64,000 nucleotides of DNA, taken from contig CAYTMQ010000004.1 in assembly GCA_964438995.1 (NCBI GenBank), positions 224,016 to 288,015 on the forward strand. Direction: 5' to 3'. Numbering within the stretch: the stretch's first letter is position 1; each line of letters opens with the position of its first letter. This document shows positions 1-8,778 of this stretch, in pieces. Source of the stretch: JABMMZ01 sp964438995. GTDB lineage: Bacteria > Bacteroidota > Bacteroidia > NS11-12g > UBA955. The notes beneath the pieces are model-generated. The model had not been told where the DNA came from. It worked only from the letters and a program-made list of their open reading frames with translations, and did not search any database. Made by a program: the position numbers and the translations under genes.

Positions 1-618
1 GGTAGTCGCGTATCTCTCGCAGTTGGCATAGTGGCGGTCATCATTTCACTTCTAATAGGCACAGTTTTAGGATTGCTAGCAGGATATTTCAGAGGCAACA
101 CCGACCATGTGATTTCATGGTTTACAAATGTTATTTGGAGTCTACCAACTATGTTGCTTGTTGTTGCAATTAGCTTTGCCATTGGAAAAGGATTTTGGCA
201 AATATTTGTTGCGATTGGATTGAGTTCTTGGGTTGAGGTGACAAGGATAGTAAGAGGTCAAGTGTTTGCATTAAGAGAGAAAGAATTTGTACAAGCTGCA
301 AAAGTTCTAGGTTTTAAACCAATTAGAATAATGTTCAAACACATTCTTCCTAATTTGAGAAGTTCGTTGATAGTGTTAGCGGTTTCAATTTTCGGATCTG
401 CAATTCTATTAGAATCAGGTTTAAGCTTTCTCGGACTTGGTTTGGCGCCACCAGCACCTAGCTGGGGCATGATGATCAAAGAAAATTACCCCTACATTAT
501 GTTCGATAGTGCATACCTTGCAATTGTTCCAGGCTTCGTCATTATGGCTTTGGTTATGGCCTTCAATTTTGTTGGCATCGCCTTAAGAGACGCCCTGGAT
601 ATTCATTTGAAGGAATAA
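1..618 (+). CDS. ABC peptide/nickel-type transporter permease (DppC/OppC family), 5' truncated by window edge
   Basis: This is an inner-membrane permease subunit of a binding-protein-dependent importer for di- or oligopeptides or a similar small solute. The frame is open from base 1 and reads GSRVSLAVGIV before the first in-frame GTG at 31, as DppC proteins do, so the true start lies outside the window. About 205 C-terminal residues are present. The cytoplasmic EAA loop that docks on the ATPase is visible (EFVQAAKVLGF ... HILPN), as are several hydrophobic helices and the SFLGLGL-PPxPSWG segment typical of DppC/OppC. The gene ends 3 bp before the convergent glycosyltransferase, with no terminator between them. 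The substrate cannot be inferred. Confidence 0.9.
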   Translation, partial: GSRVSLAVGIVAVIISLLIGTVLGLLAGYFRGNTDHVISWFTNVIWSLPTMLLVVAISFAIGKGFWQIFVAIGLSSWVEVTRIVRGQVFALREKEFVQAAKVLGFKPIRIMFKHILPNLRSSLIVLAVSIFGSAILLESGLSFLGLGLAPPAPSWGMMIKENYPYIMFDSAYLAIVPGFVIMALVMAFNFVGIALRDALDIHLKE

Positions 619-621
619 ACT

Positions 622-1491
622 TCAAATTACCTTATAATTTTTATTTTCACCAACCCTCCAACCGGTTAGCTGTTCAATAAAGTGAAGCAAACGCTTTTTA
701 AATCCCATTTGTTTGATGCTGATGTCGTGCTCAAATTTCCAATTCTGTGATGCTATGCGCTCTTTCATGACTTCAGGATGCGTGCCCTTATACAATGCTA
801 AACTATCCACTATACTAAAATCGTACATGTCGACATTTGCGTATGTCTTTTCTAAAAACTCATCACTGTGCCATAGCTTCCTTGCTTGTTTCAATTTTTC
901 TAATTGTTGTTTGGGATGCTTTACCCAACCATAGTGAAACATACATGCATCAATAGATTTTACATGTAATTTGCGACCATCAATTCTAAAACCCTGTGCA
1001 TCTTTATAAGAACGTATTTTTTTATTGTTCTTAATGACCCTAATCTCTTTTCGGTACCAATTTCTGCTGTCTGCTAAATAATCGTAAGATCCATAAAAAT
1101 GTTTGTAATCCAATAACAACCCTTCTACCCTTTCATCATGGGCATAGTCTATCATTGCTTCTTTTACTACATCGAGATATTGCTCATGCAAACATTCATC
1201 AGCTTGAATATAAAAGCACCAATCAGCATTATCAGAAATGGCATCAAAAGCTTTATTGGTTTCAACAGCCAATACTTTGCCACCTTCCCTTAAACTATCG
1301 TCCCAAATGGTTTCAATAATTTTTATTTTAGGAGAGTCAAACGATTTCACAAATGCCAATGTATCATCATCACTTTTACCAACAGCAATAACCATTTCAT
1401 CTACAAGAGGTAAAATCGAATACACGGCTTCCTTTAAAGGATAGTCGGCTTTCACAACATTTCTTGCAATTGTAAAACCAGAGACAAACAT
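622..1491 (-). CDS. Glycosyltransferase, family 2-like
   Basis: This 289-residue cytosolic protein looks like a GT-A fold transferase that moves a sugar from a nucleotide donor to an unknown acceptor. Its N-terminus (SGFTIARNVVKADYPLKEA) is the nucleotide-binding first strand common in Bacteroidota GT2-like proteins. VGKSDDDTLAFVK and the acidic FYIQADECLHEQY segment (about residues 90-105) probably correspond to the donor and metal-binding motifs. It has no signal peptide or membrane helix. It starts at an ATG and lies 29 bp downstream of the glucosaminidase-like gene in the same orientation, so the two are likely co-transcribed. The family is fairly sure, the substrate unknown. Confidence 0.8.
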   Translation of the reverse strand: MFVSGFTIARNVVKADYPLKEAVYSILPLVDEMVIAVGKSDDDTLAFVKSFDSPKIKIIETIWDDSLREGGKVLAVETNKAFDAISDNADWCFYIQADECLHEQYLDVVKEAMIDYAHDERVEGLLLDYKHFYGSYDYLADSRNWYRKEIRVIKNNKKIRSYKDAQGFRIDGRKLHVKSIDACMFHYGWVKHPKQQLEKLKQARKLWHSDEFLEKTYANVDMYDFSIVDSLALYKGTHPEVMKERIASQNWKFEHDISIKQMGFKKRLLHFIEQLTGWRVGENKNYKVI

Positions 1492-1520
1492 GTTGCGAAT
1501 TTAGGTTAAATAAAATGAGA

Positions 1521-2063
1521 TTATTTGTATTTTTTCTTGACGTATTTAATGAGAATTAACATGTCTTTTTTCCATTTTGCAAAATGGTTAAATGAGTTGT
1601 ACATGTAGTTGATCATTTCAACATCGTCTTTAGGTGCTCGATTGAATTTCTCTTTGAATTTTGCCTCGTGATTTTCAATATAAATCTTGAAATCAAGCAT
1701 ACATTCAAACCAATTTCTATAAATAGCATAATTGGTATTAGTAGCTCCTATTGCATAAGTTTTTCTTGATTTAGGATAACGCATACCGCACAAATTAAAA
1801 TGGGTAACAGACAACCAACTATAATGTCCATTGGCACCGCTTTCTTCAATTTTTACGGCTAAAAACAGATATGCCCATTTACCTAAGTACTTTTTAGCCA
1901 CCTTATACAGAGTATCTACACCGGGTACACGTTTAAGGTCGAGACCTTTAAGTACATTTGCGGTATCGGCTTTCTTAGTCAATGTATCTGTTGGCGTTGC
2001 AGCTTTAGATTCAAAGACCAAAAAAAAGAGTATCGATATGAAAATACTGCGGATTATTTTCAA
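1521..2063 (-). CDS. Exported glucosaminidase-like protein (GH73/Bax-type peptidoglycan hydrolase domain)
   Basis: This 180-residue protein has a signal peptide (hydrophobic ISILFFLVF, cut near SKA). The single domain resembles the mannosyl-glycoprotein endo-N-acetylglucosaminidase (GH73) fold. A likely catalytic Glu sits in KIEESGANGHYSW, followed by FNLCGMRYP and the YRNWFECMLDFKIYI segment that matches the family's 'F.s...s..d...yl' region. It would cut the glycan strands of the cell wall. There is no ATG: the first sense codon after the in-frame TAA at 2067-2069 is the TTG at 2061-2063, which yields the signal peptide, so a TTG start is chosen. It is the first gene of a probable two-gene unit with the glycosyltransferase. 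Confidence 0.72.
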   Translation of the reverse strand: MKIIRSIFISILFFLVFESKAATPTDTLTKKADTANVLKGLDLKRVPGVDTLYKVAKKYLGKWAYLFLAVKIEESGANGHYSWLSVTHFNLCGMRYPKSRKTYAIGATNTNYAIYRNWFECMLDFKIYIENHEAKFKEKFNRAPKDDVEMINYMYNSFNHFAKWKKDMLILIKYVKKKYK

Positions 2064-2073
2064 ATGTTAAATT

Positions 2074-2081
2074 CAAAGATA
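2074..2081 (-). promoter_or_regulatory. -7 promoter box for the glucosaminidase-like gene
   Basis: On the minus strand the sequence reads TATCTTTG, an exact match to the Bacteroidota -7 consensus TAnnTTTG. It ends 10 nt before the TTG start. No clear -33 TTG is seen at 19 nt. Confidence 0.55.
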
Positions 2082-2346
2082 CCGCCATATCGACTTAGCT
2101 TTTCCACAAGTTATGGTCAACAAACCCAACAATACTGCTATAACCAATATTTATCAATCTGTTTATCAGATTATTAACAGCAATTTAACAAGCATTTGTA
2201 ACTTTTGTTATTTAATCCCGATACATCCATAAAACAGTATTTTTTTTGCAATACCCAACCATATTGCCAAACTTATCGACTAGTATTTTTAAAAAACCAT
2301 TATTTACTGTAAATTGCAGAATATTTAAAACGACATCAGAAAATAT

Positions 2347-4830
2347 ATGTTCAAACACCCCTTTAAGCTCTGTCTCTTGTTCTTTTTGAGTAGCTTTTTT
2401 CATAACACTTTACATGCTCAAAATTTCACCATTTCGGGAATCATTACCGACAAAGAAACAAATGAAGTTTTGATTGGTGCCTACGTGTTTTGTCCACAAA
2501 CAGGCATGGGTAGCGTCACCAATAATTATGGATACTATTCTTTAAATATCCCATACGGCACCAAAAACATCATGTTCTTAAACGAAGGATATTTCGCAAA
2601 AATTGACACAACACTTATCAATTCCAATACCCAGATAGATGTCGGATTGAGAATCATGGAAGATTACGATCTGCAAACCGATCCATTTTACAATGTGCAA
2701 ATTGTTGAAGAAGCATCAAATGCAAACGATACATCAGATACTCCTAAGAAGGCAACGATAAAAAACAAACCGCAAGTCAACGAGTTAATATCTTATGTTT
2801 TGAAAACCAATTTCAAAATTATTGATAGAGTTGACAATGGATTGATAGAAGTGCCTGGATTAAACATCAGTAAAATGCCATCATTAGCTGGAGAAATAGA
2901 TGCAGGTAGAAGTATCAAATTTTTACCTGGTGTAACGCCTGGTACTGAATTAACCAATGGCATGTATGTTAGAGGTGGCAGTCAGGATCAAAACTTAGTT
3001 CTAATAGATGGTGTTCCAATTTATAATTTAAACCACGCTTTTGGTTTTTATTCGATATTTAATTCAGATGCTATTAATAGTATCAACGTTACGAAAAGTG
3101 GTTTTTCATCAAAATATGGTGGAAGATTATCTGGCATAACGGATGGTGTGATGAAAGAAGGCAACTCTAAAGGTGTTCACGGTATTTTTCTTAATAGCTT
3201 AGTCGCTTTTACTCTTAATCTTGACGGTCCTCTTTCTAATGATGGCAGAACTACTTTTGCAATCTCTGCAAGACGCTCACATTGGGACTTATTTGTATTG
3301 CGACCAATTAGCACAGATTCTAGTAAATTCACCTACACATTTTATGATTTAAATGCTAAAGTATGTCACAGAATAGACAACAAAAACAAATTGTTTTTTA
3401 GTGTGTATTCTAATAGAGATAGGTTTCATACTTACGATATGTCTACAGAATTTAATAGAGGTACAAAATATACCAGAGAAACAGATTACGATATCAGATG
3501 GGGAAATTTTGCTGGGTCTTTTAAATGGAATAGAATGATCAACCAAAAACTGTTTTCCAATGTTACCATTTCTTATAGCCAATACAAAAGTCAAATTGGT
3601 TTAAAATTTGGCTTAACCGAAGACAGCAATAACATCACCAATTATTCAGCCATTACATACAAATATTACAATTTTATAAAGGATGTAAATGCAAAAGTAG
3701 ATTACGACTATCAATACGATCGTAAAAACACACTGAAATACGGAGTATTCTACTCACTTAAGAGCATCATGCCAGGTGCAACAAAAATAGATTTTATAGA
3801 TAGAGGCGTTACCAACACCGATACTTTTTTTGGTGATTCAAAGCCTTTGATATCTCAAGAATATGCAGCTTATATCGACGATGAAATTGCATTGAGTAGT
3901 AACTCAAAATTATCAATTGGAAGTCGATTTGCTTTATACAATTGTCTCGACAATGCTTATGTTTTCGTAGAGCCAAGAGTGTCATACAACACAAAAATCA
4001 ACAACAAATTTGCAGTAAAAGCTAGCTATACAATGATGCACCAACCTTTGCATTTGTTAGCCGATAATATTAATGCAAATTTAGGTGCAGTGAGTTATGA
4101 CAGATGGATTCCAGCATTTGGAAGCATTAAACCATCCCAAGCACAACAGATTTCATTGGGCATCACTCAACCTTTTAAAAACAGTGTAGAATTGAGCATC
4201 GATGCATATTACAAATGGTACAACAATTTGCTAGAAGTAAAAGAAGGTGAAGACATCACAGGTGGTTTACTAACTTCAAATGAGTTTCAAAACAGCGTAT
4301 TATTTGGAAAAGGTTGGAATTATGGTATTGAGACTTTTTTGCATAAAAGAAGAGGCGATTTCACTGGCTGGATAGGTTACACATTATCGTGGGCTACTAG
4401 AAATACTCCTGGCATAAACAGAGATGAAAATTACTATTATCAATTCGACAGAAGACATTATTTAAACATGGTTGGACAGTTTAGAATCAACGACGAATAC
4501 ACTGGTTCTATCAACATAGTGTATTCTACAGGCAATCTTCAATCGGTTCCAATTGGAAAATACATGGACATCAATGGTAATATTGTGTATGATTACACCG
4601 AAAAAAACAATTATAGATTGCCTAGTACCATTAGATTTGATATTGGATTAACCAAAATAAGAGACGAAAGTTGGGGCACCGAAAGTGGTTACAGATTCTC
4701 AATATATAACGCATTGGCAAGAATCAATCCTGCCTATGTGTACATAGACAATTCAGGCGCTAAACCACAAGCATATTTGAGAGGATTTTTAGGCTTTATT
4801 CCAGGTATTACTTATTACATAAAATTTTAA
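2347..4830 (+). CDS. TonB-dependent outer-membrane receptor with carboxypeptidase-like regulatory domain
   Basis: This is an 827-residue outer-membrane transporter powered by TonB. A signal peptide (LCLLFFLSSFFHNTLHAQ) is followed by a CarboxypepD_reg-like beta domain (about residues 27-110, TISGIITDKETNEVLIGA). A plug domain follows at about 180-275, with LPGVTPGTELTNGMYVRGG and LIDGVPIYN, and then a long beta-barrel ending in an aromatic residue (YYIKF). The length and layout fit the receptor type that is nearly always followed by a DUF4249 lipoprotein, as here, with a 1-bp gap and probable translational coupling. The ligand is unknown. The ATG at 2347 gives a proper signal peptide. Confidence 0.92.
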   Translation: MFKHPFKLCLLFFLSSFFHNTLHAQNFTISGIITDKETNEVLIGAYVFCPQTGMGSVTNNYGYYSLNIPYGTKNIMFLNEGYFAKIDTTLINSNTQIDVGLRIMEDYDLQTDPFYNVQIVEEASNANDTSDTPKKATIKNKPQVNELISYVLKTNFKIIDRVDNGLIEVPGLNISKMPSLAGEIDAGRSIKFLPGVTPGTELTNGMYVRGGSQDQNLVLIDGVPIYNLNHAFGFYSIFNSDAINSINVTKSGFSSKYGGRLSGITDGVMKEGNSKGVHGIFLNSLVAFTLNLDGPLSNDGRTTFAISARRSHWDLFVLRPISTDSSKFTYTFYDLNAKVCHRIDNKNKLFFSVYSNRDRFHTYDMSTEFNRGTKYTRETDYDIRWGNFAGSFKWNRMINQKLFSNVTISYSQYKSQIGLKFGLTEDSNNITNYSAITYKYYNFIKDVNAKVDYDYQYDRKNTLKYGVFYSLKSIMPGATKIDFIDRGVTNTDTFFGDSKPLISQEYAAYIDDEIALSSNSKLSIGSRFALYNCLDNAYVFVEPRVSYNTKINNKFAVKASYTMMHQPLHLLADNINANLGAVSYDRWIPAFGSIKPSQAQQISLGITQPFKNSVELSIDAYYKWYNNLLEVKEGEDITGGLLTSNEFQNSVLFGKGWNYGIETFLHKRRGDFTGWIGYTLSWATRNTPGINRDENYYYQFDRRHYLNMVGQFRINDEYTGSINIVYSTGNLQSVPIGKYMDINGNIVYDYTEKNNYRLPSTIRFDIGLTKIRDESWGTESGYRFSIYNALARINPAYVYIDNSGAKPQAYLRGFLGFIPGITYYIKF

Positions 4831-4831
4831 A

Positions 4832-5683
4832 ATGAAGAACGTAAACATATTGATGGTTTTTGTGATGCTGACATTTGCATCATGCATAAAAAAGATAGAT
4901 TTAGATTTGCCAAATTATAGCAGCAAATTGGTTGTTAATGGTGAATTAGATTCTAAACAAGACATCACTGTTCAGGTCAGTAGAAGTTTGCCTATTATGC
5001 AAGCTTCTGATTCTACAGGATACTTGATTCAGAATGCAACGGTAAAAGTATTTGAAAACAACGTACTAATTGGAAACGCCGTGTATTTTAGCGGTAAATA
5101 TGTATTGAACAAGCAGCCTAAAAATGGCGCAACATATCGAATTGAAGTTAGTGCTACGAATTACAACACTGCTACAGCCAATTTAAAGATTCCGAACGAT
5201 GTGCCCATCACCTCTAGTTACATCGATTCTATTGGTTTGGATGCAGATGGTTTCAAAGTTGGTCAGTTAACTGTTAATTTTACCGATGATGCTTCTATTG
5301 GCAACTATTACAAATTTTTAATCAATTACTACGAATCAGGTTCGGGCACATGGTATCCATTTAAGTTTAACTCAACTGATATTTTGTTTGTCAACAATGA
5401 AAAGCTAAAAGATGGTTCATACTTGTTTAGTGATGGTACTTTTGCTGGTAAAACAAAAACACTGGTTTTCAAAGTGCCTGATGGATTAATTGGTGGCTCT
5501 CCTAAGTTTGAAATTTCTTTGAAATCTTTCAACTCTGATTATTACAATTATTTGCAACAAACAGATACTTACAACCAATCTGGCAATGGATTTAGCAACG
5601 ACCCAATTATCTTAAGAACCAATGTAACCAATGGCTTAGGAATGGTTGGTGGAGTATGCAACGCCAAAGACACCATATTTTAA
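4832..5683 (+). CDS. DUF4249 family lipoprotein, partner of the TonB receptor
   Basis: This 283-residue lipoprotein has a lipobox ending at Cys (MLTFASC, about residue 18), so it is expected to be lipidated and exported to the outer membrane. The mature part starts with KKIDLDLPNYSSKLVVNGEL, the characteristic opening of DUF4249 proteins. Two beta-sandwich-like regions follow, with ATVKVFEN and YRIEVSATNYNTATA. DUF4249 proteins are known as downstream partners of TonB receptors with a regulatory domain and are thought to sit over the receptor on the cell surface. The start codon is 1 bp after the receptor's stop. The exact function of the family is not established. Confidence 0.88.
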   Translation: MKNVNILMVFVMLTFASCIKKIDLDLPNYSSKLVVNGELDSKQDITVQVSRSLPIMQASDSTGYLIQNATVKVFENNVLIGNAVYFSGKYVLNKQPKNGATYRIEVSATNYNTATANLKIPNDVPITSSYIDSIGLDADGFKVGQLTVNFTDDASIGNYYKFLINYYESGSGTWYPFKFNSTDILFVNNEKLKDGSYLFSDGTFAGKTKTLVFKVPDGLIGGSPKFEISLKSFNSDYYNYLQQTDTYNQSGNGFSNDPIILRTNVTNGLGMVGGVCNAKDTIF

Positions 5684-5728
5684 TTGTCAAAAAAAAGATG
5701 AATTATGTATACCATACAATAATTCATT

Positions 5729-5736
5729 TACATTTG
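5729..5736 (+). promoter_or_regulatory. -7 promoter box for porQ
   Basis: TACATTTG is an exact match to TAnnTTTG. It ends 16 nt before the porQ ATG. No obvious -33 TTG is present at the usual distance. Confidence 0.55.
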
Positions 5737-5752
5737 CATTAAAGTAGCATCC

Positions 5753-6787
5753 ATGAAACGCTTTTCATTATTAGCATCGCTATCACTTATTCTATCGGGT
5801 TCAGTATTTGCACAAATTGGAGGTAAATCAAATTTTGCATTCTTAAACATGAATGCATCATCTCGTCAGGTTGCGCTTGGCACCAATTTCGTTTCTGTAT
5901 TCGACAATGATATCAGTCAAGCTTGGAACAACCCAGCCATCTTAAACGAACAAATGCACAACCATGCTTTTGCTTCATTTAAAAACTATGTCTCTGATAT
6001 CAAAGGTGGTTATTTTTCATACGGCAGGCATTTCAAAAAGCTAGGCACATTTTCAGCCAATGTCTTGTATATGGATTATGGAAAGTTTGATGGCTATACA
6101 GAAGCAGGAATTGCAACTGGTACTTTCACCGCTCAAGACCAATGTTTTTCTATTTCATATGGCAATTCCTGGAGAGAAAAGTATAGAGTTGGCGCTTCTT
6201 TGAAATACATTTACTCCATTTACGAATCGTTTGTAAGCAATGGTTTGAGCACAGATATTTCTGCCATGTATTTAGATACAGCCAAACAATTAAACATCAC
6301 GGCTTACGCCAGAAATATTGGCTATCAAGTCATACCTTATAGTGGCAGCCCTAGAATGGGATTGCCTTTTGAACTGGCAGTAAGCATTTCAAAACGATTA
6401 GAGCATTTACCGTTTAGATACCATTTAATCTTTAACAACTTGCAGCGACCAGATATGCGCTATACGATTACAGAGACCAATCAAAAAGATGAAAATGGTG
6501 ACAACAAAGTGCAAGTCATGACAATGGGAGACAACATCTTAAGACATTTGGCATTGGGAGGTGAATTGAATTTGTCTAAACATTTCGTATTGCGTTTTGG
6601 ATACAACCACATGATGAGAAAAGAAATGACCCAAGACCAAAGAAAAGGTATGGCGGGATTCAGTTGGGGTCTAGGATTCAGAATCAAGAAATTCCATCTA
6701 TCATACGGCAGCGGTTCTTATTTCGCTGGCATCAACAGTAATCAATTTAGTTTACTATTTAATTTAAGCGAATTCTATAAGAAATAG
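5753..6787 (+). CDS. porQ: Type IX secretion system protein PorQ
   Basis: This 344-residue outer-membrane protein has a signal peptide (LSLILSGSVFAQ). Just after cleavage comes GGKSNFAFLNMNASSRQVALG, the hallmark opening of PorQ, related to the FadL/PorV-like 14-strand barrels. PorQ is a component of the type IX secretion system and in Porphyromonas is placed in the attachment complex with PorU, PorV and PorZ that processes C-terminal sorting domains. PNDISQAWNNPAIL-like and FGYNHMMR segments also fit. The adjacent cargo genes elsewhere in the window are consistent with an active system. No other T9SS core gene is present here. Confidence 0.88.
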   Translation: MKRFSLLASLSLILSGSVFAQIGGKSNFAFLNMNASSRQVALGTNFVSVFDNDISQAWNNPAILNEQMHNHAFASFKNYVSDIKGGYFSYGRHFKKLGTFSANVLYMDYGKFDGYTEAGIATGTFTAQDQCFSISYGNSWREKYRVGASLKYIYSIYESFVSNGLSTDISAMYLDTAKQLNITAYARNIGYQVIPYSGSPRMGLPFELAVSISKRLEHLPFRYHLIFNNLQRPDMRYTITETNQKDENGDNKVQVMTMGDNILRHLALGGELNLSKHFVLRFGYNHMMRKEMTQDQRKGMAGFSWGLGFRIKKFHLSYGSGSYFAGINSNQFSLLFNLSEFYKK

Positions 6788-6799
6788 TTTTTGCTATTC

Positions 6800-6841
6800 G
6801 TTATTGGTTATTGGTTATTGGTTATTCGTTATTCGTTATTG
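6800..6841. repeat. Degenerate heptanucleotide tandem repeat, 6 units (GTTATTG/GTTATTC)
   Basis: Six head-to-tail 7-bp units run GTTATTG three times, GTTATTC twice and GTTATTG once, directly after porQ. The same unit in opposite orientation occurs at 29708-29756. Confidence 0.9.
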
Positions 6842-6912
6842 GAATAGAATGCAGCAGAGCTGCACTGACATTAATTTAATTAAAATATTCCGAAATCTTT
6901 AAATACTACTAT

Positions 6913-6962
6913 TCGGTAGCCTCCGCCTGAGGCGGACAGGTCCAGTCGGTGACGAGGGAAAT
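6913..6962. repeat. R1 dispersed GC-rich hairpin repeat
   Basis: TTCGGTAGCC is followed by a perfect palindrome TCCGCC-TGA-GGCGGA and then GGTGACGAGGG. The same CGGTAGCC...GAGGG frame recurs at 24058, 55633, 57309 and 63083, so this is a dispersed non-coding repeat rather than part of a gene. A hairpin GCAGC-AGA-GCTGC lies just upstream, at about 6851. Confidence 0.8.
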
Positions 6963-6973
6963 CCATTCGAATC

Positions 6974-7004
6974 AAAAAAAAAGGACTGCCTTAGCAATCC
7001 TTTT
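6974..7004 (-). terminator. Rho-independent terminator of the PUR-family gene
   Basis: Read on the minus strand this is AAAAGGATTGC-TAAG-GCAGTCCTTTT with one G-T wobble, followed by a run of T. It lies directly after the stop of the gene at 7012. Confidence 0.8.
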
Positions 7005-7011
7005 AAATGTA

Positions 7012-7317
7012 TTAGTTTGATCCAGTTTCTGGATCGTAATCTTTTCTCGAAAATTCGTCGTAGTTGTATTCCGGTAACAACTCCGATTTTACATGCTTGA
7101 TGGTTTCATTCAAAGCTTCAGAAAATTTGTTAAAGTCTTCCTTATACAAGAAAATTTTTGATTTAACATAATTGCCATCCTCAAACTTTTTCGTGCTTTC
7201 TGTGATGGTTAAGAAATAATCGTTAGACTTGGTACTTCTCACATCAAAAAAATACGTCCTCTTTCCAGCTTTCACACGTTTAGAAAAAATGCTGTTCTTG
7301 TCTCTGAAATCTTCCAT
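7012..7317 (-). CDS. PUR family DNA/RNA-binding protein (DUF3276)
   Basis: This 101-residue cytosolic protein carries one PUR repeat, the ssDNA/RNA-binding fold of eukaryotic Pur-alpha that in bacteria is mostly confined to Bacteroidota and spirochaetes. Diagnostic stretches are IFSKRVKAGKRTYFFDVRST, NDYFLTITES and KIFLYKEDFNKFSEALNETI. It probably dimerises to make a nucleic-acid-binding Whirly-like unit. The C-terminal tail is acidic (NYDEFSRKDYDPETGSN). It is monocistronic, with its own terminator downstream. The cellular target is unknown. Confidence 0.9.
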   Translation of the reverse strand: MEDFRDKNSIFSKRVKAGKRTYFFDVRSTKSNDYFLTITESTKKFEDGNYVKSKIFLYKEDFNKFSEALNETIKHVKSELLPEYNYDEFSRKDYDPETGSN

Positions 7318-7412
7318 TAGGTATAATAAATTTTTTGCTAATTAACACCTTTTTTTCAAATTCAAAAAATTTTTCTTAATTTGGCAATAAAATTGTACAG
7401 TTTATTAAACGC

Positions 7413-7835
7413 ATGAAACACGCACTGACATTCACCTTTTTTCTGTTTTTCGTGAATTTTATTCACGCTGGCACGCATGATAGCACTCGCGCAGTAAATG
7501 TCGGTGATTCTGTCTTTATCAGTGCATGCCCTTCTCAAGGTTTTAAACACATTCAATACTACCAAAAAACCAGATTCTCAAATCCTAACGCCACATACGA
7601 CAAAGCAACCGGAGATAACTTCTACGAATATTTCTTTTCTGAAGGCGACTTCGACTCTAAATATTTACCATGTACTTACGGCGGTAAAAAATATAGAATT
7701 ATAGCTTTTAAAACTTTTGTAGAAAATGCCACAGGTGTTGAGAAAACAGCCATGTTCTTAGACATCGGACTTAATACTGTCGCGTGGGTAGATCTACCTA
7801 GTGCAGTCAATGCTCTTGAAGTTTATGTTGAATAA
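7413..7835 (+). CDS. Small exported protein of unknown function
   Basis: This 140-residue protein begins with a clear signal peptide (LTFTFFLFFVNFIHAG). The mature part is about 120 residues with two Cys (SACPSQGF and LPCTYGG) that could form a disulfide. A beta-rich pattern is suggested by VGDSVFISA, HIQYYQKTRF and KYRIIAFKTFV. No family is recognised. It shares orientation with the exported protein at 7911, 75 bp downstream, and may be co-transcribed with it. A near-consensus TTAATTTGG lies about 30 nt upstream of the ATG. Confidence 0.75.
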   Translation: MKHALTFTFFLFFVNFIHAGTHDSTRAVNVGDSVFISACPSQGFKHIQYYQKTRFSNPNATYDKATGDNFYEYFFSEGDFDSKYLPCTYGGKKYRIIAFKTFVENATGVEKTAMFLDIGLNTVAWVDLPSAVNALEVYVE

Positions 7836-7910
7836 TTTCATTTAAAACTTCAAACAAAACTATTCATTATTAAAATTTCTTTCTCTATGATTGTAGTTTA
7901 ATCGTAAACT

Positions 7911-8720
7911 ATGTCGTCTTCTTTTAAGTACTTTCTAACTTTTCTTTTCTTTGTCTGTATTACTAACACAAAAGCACAAGATTCATCTACATCAAAACTA
8001 AACCTTTGGCTTGAAAAACATCGCTTCAGCGTAAATGTAGGATATTTTAGAGCGACGTATAAAAAACAAGATTTACTTGTGGTCCACAACGGCTACAACC
8101 GTTCCATCCGTTTTTTCGATGTTGAAGCTGGCGATATCTCCTATTTCGACAACATTAAAAAACTTCAACTTACGGCAACGCAACACAGGGTGCAATTCAA
8201 TGCCGACTTCAATCACAACATTCAACTATCACTTTCTTCTTCACACCTCAACTATGGCGCATTAACCAATCGATTTTACCGTGCCCAAGGCACTTGGAAT
8301 GGTCAGCACATCAACGACACTGTTTTAATGAGCGATTATGTAAAAGGATTGTATCATACAAACGGTTTGAATTTATGGAACTTTGGCATTAAGAAAAAAG
8401 TAGACATTGTAAAGCGTCCTAAATATGAGTTGAGTTTGAATTTGGGTTTGCATGCAGGAACAGCTTTTACGAGTTCAGAAATTGAAATCAGAGATACTGT
8501 TGGCAACAAATATTTATACTATACTCCAGGCAATAGAATAGCTGGCTATAACATGGGAGCGAACTCAGTTTTAGAATCTACTTTCTTTAAACATTACACC
8601 TTGAATTGTTTCTGGGATTGGTCGTACATCAATCTTATAAGAGCACCTTTTTATGAAGGGTATGTCAAACAAAAGGTATTTGCAAACTATTATGGTATCT
8701 TGGTTGGTTATAAATTTTAA
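7911..8720 (+). CDS. Exported protein of unknown function, probable outer-membrane beta-barrel
   Basis: This 269-residue protein has a signal peptide (FLTFLFFVCITNTKAQ). The rest alternates polar and aromatic residues in strand-like blocks (FSVNVGYFRATYKK, YELSLNLGLHAGTAF, YYGILVGYKF) and ends with a C-terminal aromatic residue, a pattern expected of an outer-membrane barrel. No named family is recognised. It ends in front of a bidirectional hairpin shared with the convergent lipoprotein gene. The role is unknown. Confidence 0.75.
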   Translation: MSSSFKYFLTFLFFVCITNTKAQDSSTSKLNLWLEKHRFSVNVGYFRATYKKQDLLVVHNGYNRSIRFFDVEAGDISYFDNIKKLQLTATQHRVQFNADFNHNIQLSLSSSHLNYGALTNRFYRAQGTWNGQHINDTVLMSDYVKGLYHTNGLNLWNFGIKKKVDIVKRPKYELSLNLGLHAGTAFTSSEIEIRDTVGNKYLYYTPGNRIAGYNMGANSVLESTFFKHYTLNCFWDWSYINLIRAPFYEGYVKQKVFANYYGILVGYKF

Positions 8721-8729
8721 TCCAATAAA

Positions 8730-8759
8730 AAAACCTTCCCATTTTCACGAGAAGGTTTT
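8730..8759. terminator. Bidirectional terminator between convergent genes
   Basis: AAAACCTTC and GAAGGTTTT form a 9-bp stem around a 12-nt loop, with A-rich and T-rich flanks on both sides. It serves the gene ending at 8720 (+) and the lipoprotein ending at 8779 (-). Confidence 0.85.
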
Positions 8760-8778
8760 AAAACAATTTTAAAAAATA